Below are positions 58,738 to 64,000 of a DNA stretch of 64,000 bases, piece by piece. Numbering within the stretch: position 1 is the stretch's first letter; every line of letters begins with the position of its first letter. This stretch comes from Baekduia soli (GTDB lineage: Bacteria > Actinomycetota > Thermoleophilia > Solirubrobacterales > Solirubrobacteraceae): NCBI RefSeq assembly GCF_007970665.1, contig NZ_CP042430.1:1612001-1676000 (forward strand), in the 5' to 3' direction. The notes beneath the pieces were generated by a model. That model was not told where the DNA came from. It worked only from the letters and a program-made list of their open reading frames with translations, and searched no databases. Made by a program: the position numbers and the translations under genes.

Positions 58738-60128
58738 TCCTCCAGCAGCTTGGGCGAGCGCCACGGCGCGGCCAGCCGCGCCGACAGCAGCTCGGGCAGC
58801 GCGTCGATCGCGACGCGCTCCTGGGCCAGCGTGTCGCGGTCGCGGACCGTCACCGTGCGGTCCTGCAGCGTCTCGTGGTCGATCGTCACGCACCACGGCG
58901 TGCCGATCTCGTCCTGGCGGCGGTAGCGCTTGCCGATCGAGCCGCCCTCGTCGTACTCGGCCTGCATGCGGCGCTTGAGCGTCGCGTGGATCTCACGCGC
59001 GAGCTCGGGCTGGCCGTCCTTGCGCACGAGCGGCAGCACCGCGACCTTGACCGGCGACAGCCGTGGGTGCAGCTTGAGCACGGTGCGCGACTCGCCCTCG
59101 ACGGCCTCCTCGTCGTAGGCGTCGGCCAGGAAGGCCAGCAGCGAGCGCCCGACGCCGGCGGCCGGCTCGATGACGTGCGGCACGTACCGGCGGCCGTCGG
59201 GCTCGACGACCTCGAGGTCCTTGCCCGAGGCCGCGGCGTGCGCGGTGAGGTCGAAGTCGCCGCGGTTGGCGATGCCCTCCAGCTCGGACCAGCCCATGGG
59301 GAAGAGGTACTCGACGTCGGCCGTGCCGCTGGAGTAGTGGCTGAGCTCGTCGGGGTCGTGGTCGCGCAGGCGCAGGTGGTCGGGCCGGATGCCGAGCTCG
59401 GCGTACCAGTCCATCCGGGCCTGCTTCCAGTGGGCGTACCAGTCGGCGGCCTGCTCGGGCGGGACGAAGAACTCCATCTCCATCTGCTCGAACTCCAGCG
59501 TGCGGAAGATGAAGTTGCCCGGGGTGATCTCGTTGCGGAACGACTTGCCGACCTGGGCGATGCCGAACGGCGGGCGCCGGCGCGCGAACGTCAGCACGGT
59601 CTTGAAGTCCAGGAAGATGCCCTGTGCGGTCTCCGGGCGCAGGAACACGGTGGAGCCCGTGTCCTTCACCGGCCCGACCGAGGTCTCGAACATGAGGTTG
59701 AACGCGCGCGGCTCGGTGAGCTCGCACTCATCGGTCTCGCCGGGGAGGCGCGAGGGCCTGCGCCCGCAGCGGACGTCGGGGTGGGCGTCGGCGTCAGCGC
59801 GGGCCTCGTCGAGGTGGTCGGCGCGGAAGCGGCGCTTGCACGTCTTGCAGTCCACGAGCGGGTCGGTGAAGCCCGCGAGGTGGCCCGAGGCCTCCCACGT
59901 CTTCGGGTGCTGGATGATCGCGGAGTCCAGCGCGACGACGTCGTCGCGCTCCTGGAGCATCGCGTCCCACCACGCGTCGACGACGTTGCGCTTGAGCAGG
60001 ACGCCGTAGTGCCCGTAGTCGTAGGTGTTCGCGATGCCGCCGTAGATCTCGGAGGCGGGGAAGATCAGGCCGCGGCGCTTGGAGAGCGCCACGATCTTGT
60101 CCATCGTCACGACGTCGGCGGAAGGCAC
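58734..60128 (-). CDS. glyS: glycyl-tRNA synthetase, class II homodimeric type
   Basis: The 464-residue enzyme attaches glycine to tRNA-Gly. Class II motifs and family blocks are GLIFPASEIYGGIANTYDYG, CKTCKRRFRAD, LRPETAQGIFLDFK, GKSFRNEITPGNFIFRTLEF (as two blocks) and QMEMEFFV. The anticodon-binding domain ends the protein. The GTG at 60128 is chosen because TAGAGT (60141 to 60136 on the minus strand) is 7 nt upstream; the ATG nine codons later is an alternative. Confidence 0.96.
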   Translation of the reverse strand: MPSADVVTMDKIVALSKRRGLIFPASEIYGGIANTYDYGHYGVLLKRNVVDAWWDAMLQERDDVVALDSAIIQHPKTWEASGHLAGFTDPLVDCKTCKRRFRADHLDEARADADAHPDVRCGRRPSRLPGETDECELTEPRAFNLMFETSVGPVKDTGSTVFLRPETAQGIFLDFKTVLTFARRRPPFGIAQVGKSFRNEITPGNFIFRTLEFEQMEMEFFVPPEQAADWYAHWKQARMDWYAELGIRPDHLRLRDHDPDELSHYSSGTADVEYLFPMGWSELEGIANRGDFDLTAHAAASGKDLEVVEPDGRRYVPHVIEPAAGVGRSLLAFLADAYDEEAVEGESRTVLKLHPRLSPVKVAVLPLVRKDGQPELAREIHATLKRRMQAEYDEGGSIGKRYRRQDEIGTPWCVTIDHETLQDRTVTVRDRDTLAQERVAIDALPELLSARLAAPWRSPKLLED

Positions 60129-60252
60129 GCGCCGGACTCTAGCCAGCCGCAGGGGATCGTCCACCCGTGCCATCGAGCCACGCGCGCCCCGCGAACGAGC
60201 CCCCGGGCGGGTTCGCGGAAGGGAAGACGAGCCGCCGGGCGAGTCTTTTCCC

Positions 60253-60277
60253 TGGCACTCGTATACTGAGAGTGCCA
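60253..60277. promoter_or_regulatory. CIRCE-type operator (TGGCACTC-N9-GAGTGCCA)
   Basis: An 8-bp perfect inverted repeat with a 9-nt spacer matches the HrcA target CIRCE (consensus TTAGCACTC-N9-GAGTGCTAA) in half-site core and spacing. The spacer contains TATACT, a -10 element (60262-60267), and the right arm abuts the ATG of the FmdB-like gene. A bound HrcA would block that promoter. Confidence 0.78.
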
Positions 60278-60646
60278 ATGCCGATCTATGAATACCGGCG
60301 CCCGAACGGCACGACGTTCGAGGTCCTCCAGTCCATGGCGGACGATCCGCTCACGGAGGATCCGGAGACCGGCGTCCCGGTCGAGCGCGTACTCCACGCC
60401 CCCGCGATCCATTTCAAGGGGAAGGGCTTCTACAACACGGACTACGGGACCAAACGCCGCAACCGCGAGCTGCGCGAGTCCGCCGAGTCCGGCGCCGACA
60501 AGCACGAGGCCAAGCAGGCCGAGAAGGCCAAGGAGAGCAAGGACTCCTCGGACAAGGCCCCCAAGGCGGAGTCCAAGGCCAAGGACTCCGGCTCGTCCAA
60601 GCCGGAGAAGAAGTCCTCGTCCTCGTCGTCCTCGAAGAAGAAGTAG
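60278..60646 (+). CDS. FmdB-like protein lacking the zinc-ribbon cysteines
   Basis: The 122-residue protein begins MPIYEYRRPNGTTFEVLQSM, the FmdB/CxxC-CxxC regulatory-protein signature, and continues with a DDPLTEDPETG block and FKGKGFYNTDYG. In ordinary FmdB four Cys form a zinc ribbon; here the whole protein has no Cys. The C-terminal half is a Lys/Ser/Glu/Ala-rich disordered tail ending in a Ser run and KKK. A CIRCE operator adjoins the start, implying heat-shock control. Confidence 0.85.
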   Translation: MPIYEYRRPNGTTFEVLQSMADDPLTEDPETGVPVERVLHAPAIHFKGKGFYNTDYGTKRRNRELRESAESGADKHEAKQAEKAKESKDSSDKAPKAESKAKDSGSSKPEKKSSSSSSSKKK

Positions 60647-60647
60647 C

Positions 60648-61829
60648 TCAGCCCTTCAGGAAGCGCGCGACGTCGCGCTGCTTCTCGGCGTCGGACACGT
60701 GCAGCCCGGCGCCGCCCCCCGGGGCCTGCTCGAAGCCGTCGGGCTTGAGGATGCGCGTCGGCGGCGAGCCGCCGGTGGCCAGGGCGCCGAACAGGCCCAG
60801 GAGGGTCGGTCCGCCCATGTCGGACTTGAGGGCCTTGGGCGTGTTCCAGGCGATGAACGGCAGCCGCGGGAACGCGTAGGGCGAGACCAGGCGCGACTTC
60901 ATCGCCGACAGGATCTTCTGCTGGCGCCGGGCGCGGGTGAGGTCGGATTCGCGGGCGTTGCAGTCGTTGTGGCGCGTGCGGGCCAGCGCCAGGGCCTGCT
61001 TGCCGTCGATGTGGGTCTTGCCCTTCTTCAGGCGCAGCGTGTAGCCGCCGTTCTTGAAGCCGCCGTTGATGCGCGAGACGACGCAGCCGCCCTCGTAGTC
61101 GATGCCGCCCATGGCGTCGATGAGCTGCGGGAAGTTCGCGAAGTCGACCTCGATGAGGTGGTTGACCTTGATGCCGAGGTACTGCTCGATGGTCTGCACG
61201 GCCAGGGCCGGTCCCCCGAACGCGTACGCGGCGTTGATCTTGTTGCGGCCGTGGCCGGGGATGTCGACGACGGTGTCGCGCGGGATGGAGAGCCGGGCGC
61301 TCCTGCCGCCCCCGACGCGCATGAGCATGATCGAGTCCGAGCGGCTCGGCCCGCTCGTCGACGCGCCGGGCTCCTTGGAGCCCTTCGTGCGCTGGTCGGA
61401 GCCGAGCACGAGGATCGTGTTGGCGCTCGTCAGCGGGTACCCGGCGCCGGCGAGGCTGACCTTGCCGCTGAGGTCGCCCTGCTGCAGCTGGGCGCTGATG
61501 AGGAAGAGCACGAGCGAGAGCGCGAGCCAGCCCAGGACCGCGAGCACGATCCACTTCACGACCCGCCCGACGCTGATCGGGCCGCGCCGGCGGGGCCGCC
61601 AGGGCAGCGGCAGGCGGCGGCGACCGGGGGCCTCGGGCGGCGGCGCGCCGGGCCCCGCCGGCCCGGGCTGCGGCGCGGGGGCCCCGCCGAGGGGCGGTGC
61701 GTCGGCGCCGCGGCCGCGCCGCAGCTCGTCCAGCAGCGACCCCCCGTCGCGGGGCCCGCGGCGCAGCAGGCGCGGCGCGGTCCGGTACTTCGTGTACTCC
61801 GGCGGGGGTCGGGAGGCATCGACATGCAC
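60648..61829 (-). CDS. LytR-CpsA-Psr (LCP) family cell-wall glycopolymer ligase
   Basis: The 393-residue protein has a long Pro/Arg-rich cytoplasmic segment, one membrane helix (about 90-112, VVKWIVLAVLGWLALSLVLF) and the LCP catalytic domain: ILVLGSDQR, SRSDSIMLMRV, LSIPRDTVVDIPGHG and INAAYAFGGP, with later ALALARTRHND and SDLTRARRQQKIL. LCP enzymes attach teichoic acid or arabinogalactan-like polymers to peptidoglycan. Its end converges with the FmdB-like gene (1 nt apart) and its start is divergent from the ROK gene. Confidence 0.93.
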   Translation of the reverse strand: MHVDASRPPPEYTKYRTAPRLLRRGPRDGGSLLDELRRGRGADAPPLGGAPAPQPGPAGPGAPPPEAPGRRRLPLPWRPRRRGPISVGRVVKWIVLAVLGWLALSLVLFLISAQLQQGDLSGKVSLAGAGYPLTSANTILVLGSDQRTKGSKEPGASTSGPSRSDSIMLMRVGGGRSARLSIPRDTVVDIPGHGRNKINAAYAFGGPALAVQTIEQYLGIKVNHLIEVDFANFPQLIDAMGGIDYEGGCVVSRINGGFKNGGYTLRLKKGKTHIDGKQALALARTRHNDCNARESDLTRARRQQKILSAMKSRLVSPYAFPRLPFIAWNTPKALKSDMGGPTLLGLFGALATGGSPPTRILKPDGFEQAPGGGAGLHVSDAEKQRDVARFLKG

Positions 61830-61846
61830 CGGGTAGGGTGACGCGC

Positions 61847-62827
61847 ATGGCCGCCGGGTGCGTGATCGGCGTCGATCTGGGAGGCACCAAGCTGCTCGCC
61901 GGGGTCGTCGACCGAGACCTCAACGTGCACCACCGCGTGCTCCGTCACTCCCGGGACGGCACGACCGCCGAGGCGCTCCTGGACGCCCTGGTCGACGCGG
62001 TCCGCGAGGCCCGCGAGGCCGCCGACGCCGACGTGCGCGCGGTCGGGTTCGGCATCCCGTCGCTCGTCGACCGGCGCACGGGGGTCGCGGCGACGACGGT
62101 GCACCTGCCACTGCACGACCTCCCGTTCCGCGACGTGATGGCCGAGCGCCTCGGCCTGCCGGTCGTCGTCGACAACGACGCCAACGCCGCGATGCTCGCC
62201 GAGCACCGCCACGGCGCGGCGCGCGGGACGCACACCGCCGCGCTGCTGACGCTGGGCACGGGGATCGGCGGGGGGATCGTCGTCGACGGCCGCGTCGTGC
62301 ACGGCGCGCACGGCGGCGCGGGCGAGTGGGGGCACATGGTCGTCGACATCGACGGGCCGCAGTGCTCGTGCGGCAACGCCGGATGCCTGGAGATGTTCGT
62401 GTCGGGCTCGGCCCTGGGCCGCGGCGGGCTGCGCGTCGCCCGTGGGGCGCCCGAGTCGGGGCTGGGACGGGCGCTGGCGTCGGGGCGCGAGGTCACGGGG
62501 ATGCTCGTCACCGAGCTGGCGCACGACGGCGACCAGGCCGCGCGCGACGTCGTCGCGCTCATGGGCACCTACCTGGGCATCGGCCTGGGCAACATCGTGA
62601 ACATCCTCAACCCGGAGGTCGTGGCCATCGGCGGGGCCGTCGTGGCAGCGGGCGACCTGCTGCTCGAGCCCGCGCGCCGCGTGCTCGCCGAGCGGGCGCT
62701 GGCGCCGTCGCGCGACCAGGTCCGCGTGGTGCCGACCCGCTTCGGCGACGCGTCGGGGATGATCGGCGCCGCCCTGCTGGCCATGGATCTCCTCGACGAC
62801 CCCGCGGCCGCGGCGGAGGCGGCGTGA
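61847..62827 (+). CDS. ROK family sugar kinase (glucokinase-like)
   Basis: The 326-residue protein has the ATP motif IGVDLGGTKLLAGVV, the sugar/catalytic block VVDNDANAAMLAEH, TLGTGIGGGIVVDG and the ROK zinc site with GEWGHMV and CSCGNAGCLE. These point to an active sugar kinase, most likely for glucose. TAGGGT (61834-61839) is 7 nt before the ATG and overlaps the divergent LCP promoter region. rsmI overlaps its stop by 4 nt. Confidence 0.93.
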   Translation: MAAGCVIGVDLGGTKLLAGVVDRDLNVHHRVLRHSRDGTTAEALLDALVDAVREAREAADADVRAVGFGIPSLVDRRTGVAATTVHLPLHDLPFRDVMAERLGLPVVVDNDANAAMLAEHRHGAARGTHTAALLTLGTGIGGGIVVDGRVVHGAHGGAGEWGHMVVDIDGPQCSCGNAGCLEMFVSGSALGRGGLRVARGAPESGLGRALASGREVTGMLVTELAHDGDQAARDVVALMGTYLGIGLGNIVNILNPEVVAIGGAVVAAGDLLLEPARRVLAERALAPSRDQVRVVPTRFGDASGMIGAALLAMDLLDDPAAAAEAA

Positions 62828-63633
62828 CCGGCCGGCTCGTGGTGTGCCCGACGCCGATCGGCAACCTCGAGGACGTGACCCTGCGGGTGCTCAGCGCGCT
62901 GCGCGAGGCCGACGTCATCGCCTGCGAGGACACCCGCCGCACGCGGGTGCTCCTGGACCGCTACGGCGTCAAGGCGCGCACGGTCAGCTACCACGAGCAC
63001 AACGAGGCCTCCCGCGCGTCCGAGCTGGTGGCGCGCATGCAGGAGGGAGCGACCGTGGCGCTCTGCAGCGACGCGGGCATGCCGCTGGTCTCCGATCCCG
63101 GCTTCGTCCTCGTGCAGGCCTGCGTGGCCGCGGGCGTGGGGGTCGAGGTGCTCCCGGGGCCCTCGGCGGCGCTCGCCGCGCTCGTCGTGTCGGGGCTGCC
63201 GGCGGGGACGTGGCGCTTCGCGGGGTTCCTGCCGCGCAAGAAGGGCGAGCTCGTGGCGCTGCTGCGCGGGGCGGCCGAGACGCTCGTGGCCTTCGAGTCG
63301 CCGCGGCGCGTGGGCGCCGCGCTCGCGGTCCTGGCCGACGTCGACCCCGACCGCCCCGTCGCGGTCTGCCGGGAGCTGACCAAGCTCCACGAGGAGGTCG
63401 TGCGCGGCACCGCCGGCGAGCTGGCCCGCCGCTACGCCGCGGAGGAGCCGCGCGGCGAGGTCGTCGTCGTCATCGGCGCCGCTCCGCCCGAGGCCGCCGA
63501 CGCCGGCCCGGCGCTCGCGGCCCTCGTGCGCCTCGTCGAGGCCGGGGCCAAGCCGCGGCCCGCCGCCACCGTCGTCTCCGAGCTCACGGGCGTGGCGGCC
63601 AACGAGCTCTACCGCGCGCTCATGGCGCGCTAG
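62824..63633 (+). CDS. rsmI: 16S rRNA (cytidine(1402)-2'-O)-methyltransferase
   Basis: RsmI methylates the ribose of C1402 in the ribosomal decoding site. The 269-residue protein has CPTPIGNLEDVTLRVL, CEDTRRTRVLLDRYG, CSDAGMPLVSDPG, PGPSAALAALV and FAGFLPRKKGE, all RsmI signatures, and a small C-terminal domain ending in the AANELYRALM helix. The GTG is in a GTGA overlap with the kinase stop. Confidence 0.96.
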   Translation: MTGRLVVCPTPIGNLEDVTLRVLSALREADVIACEDTRRTRVLLDRYGVKARTVSYHEHNEASRASELVARMQEGATVALCSDAGMPLVSDPGFVLVQACVAAGVGVEVLPGPSAALAALVVSGLPAGTWRFAGFLPRKKGELVALLRGAAETLVAFESPRRVGAALAVLADVDPDRPVAVCRELTKLHEEVVRGTAGELARRYAAEEPRGEVVVVIGAAPPEAADAGPALAALVRLVEAGAKPRPAATVVSELTGVAANELYRALMAR

Positions 63634-63732
63634 CGACGACCGGCGCGCCGATCGTCACGCGGGCGAGCCGGGACGGTGCCGGTTGCGCGTCGCCGGCCCG
63701 CGCCGGACCGTCGGGCGCGAGCATCGGCGGCC

Positions 63733-64000
63733 ATGCCCCGACCCGTCCCCGTCCTGCTGACCGCGCTGGCCGTCGTCCTGGCCGGCGCCGCGCCCGCGGC
63801 GGCGGCGGCCGGCAGCGGCTGGCAGCGCCCGCTGCCGGGCGCCGTGCTCGCGGGGCCCTTCACCTACGGGCGCGACGCGCCGTTCGAGCGCGGGCGCCGG
63901 CGCGGCGTCGACCTGCGCGCGCGGCCCGGCGCCGCGGTGCGGGCCGTCTGCGACGGCCGGGTGCGCCACGCCGGCCGCGTGCCGCGCTGGGGCCGCGGCG
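63733..64000 (+). CDS. M23 family peptidase, N-terminal part (cut by window end)
   Basis: The frame starts at ATG 63733 and is open to the window end (89 codons). A signal peptide (PVPVLLTALAVVLAGAAPAAAAA, shown here as a reading, ends near residue 25) precedes WQRPLPGAVLAGPF, RGVDLRARPGAAVRAVCDG and GRVRHAG, the first blocks of M23/LytM endopeptidase-like domains. In the family motif HxGxDL the His is replaced: the text is RRRGVDL, so it may be a non-catalytic member. Function: cell-wall hydrolysis or its regulation. Confidence 0.75.
   Translation, partial: MPRPVPVLLTALAVVLAGAAPAAAAAGSGWQRPLPGAVLAGPFTYGRDAPFERGRRRGVDLRARPGAAVRAVCDGRVRHAGRVPRWGRG

Noticed and set aside
60167-60277. Longer start for the FmdB-like protein
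   Set aside because: The family begins exactly at MPIYEY (60278), and the upstream codons lie over the CIRCE operator and promoter.

Overview
The window is about 74-75% GC by eye, with GTG starts and 4-nt start/stop overlaps throughout. The gene set is actinobacterial: monomeric NADP-isocitrate dehydrogenase beside malate dehydrogenase, dnaX-ybaB-recR, short ThiC, an AidB-type acyl-CoA dehydrogenase and an LCP protein. It best fits a deep-branching actinobacterium of the Thermoleophilia/Solirubrobacterales type. This is inferred from gene content only. No rRNA is present.

Left part (0.1-8.9 kb). A c-di-GMP-I (GEMM) riboswitch precedes a secreted Cys-repeat protein and a subtilisin-like protease on the minus strand. 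Next come a Crp/Fnr regulator, thiC under a TPP riboswitch, and an ECF-type sigma factor fused to a zinc-finger/membrane tail. A poorly coding kilobase follows.

Accessory part (8.5-19 kb). A lipoprotein stands divergent to a MacA/MacB-type efflux operon. A decayed tyrosine recombinase, a DUF488 gene, a 2-hydroxyacid dehydrogenase fragment and tRNA-Val(CAC) follow. Two short direct-repeat blocks, one overlapping the tRNA 3' end, flank this segment like old att sites. Further on are an ArsR-type regulator, a VOC protein, two cupins and internally deleted remnants of a diaminopropionate ammonia-lyase and a GT39 glycosyltransferase.

Middle (19-41 kb). Glutathionyl-hydroquinone reductase-like gene, SRP RNA with a terminator, a TetR/MFS pair with two matching operators, a GT-C-like membrane protein, M20 peptidase, dnaX-ybaB-recR, a Tat/lipobox phosphoesterase, an ABC exporter, a GH3-like lipoprotein-type protein, lysC-asd, and a succinate dehydrogenase operon of the SdhE (HdrB-like) type. 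Extragenic palindromes occur at 28.1 and 36.6 kb.

Right part (41-64 kb). A PPOX remnant, site-2 protease, aat, a TetR/AidB pair with a 36-bp palindrome, icd-mdh, a winged-helix/AT-hook protein, SRPBCC and NAD(P)-binding proteins, class III alcohol dehydrogenase, LysR, hsp20-lon, a TetR gene, glyS, a CIRCE-controlled FmdB-like gene, LCP, ROK kinase, rsmI and the start of an M23 peptidase.

Two themes recur. First, many genes have a TANNNT -10 element only 6-10 nt before the start codon, implying leaderless mRNAs. Second, genes decay by internal deletion. No defence island, CRISPR array or intact transposon was seen. The most interesting items are the GEMM-controlled secreted protease module, the CIRCE operator on a cysteine-free FmdB-like gene, the SdhE-type operon with a coupled small ORF, and the att-like repeats.
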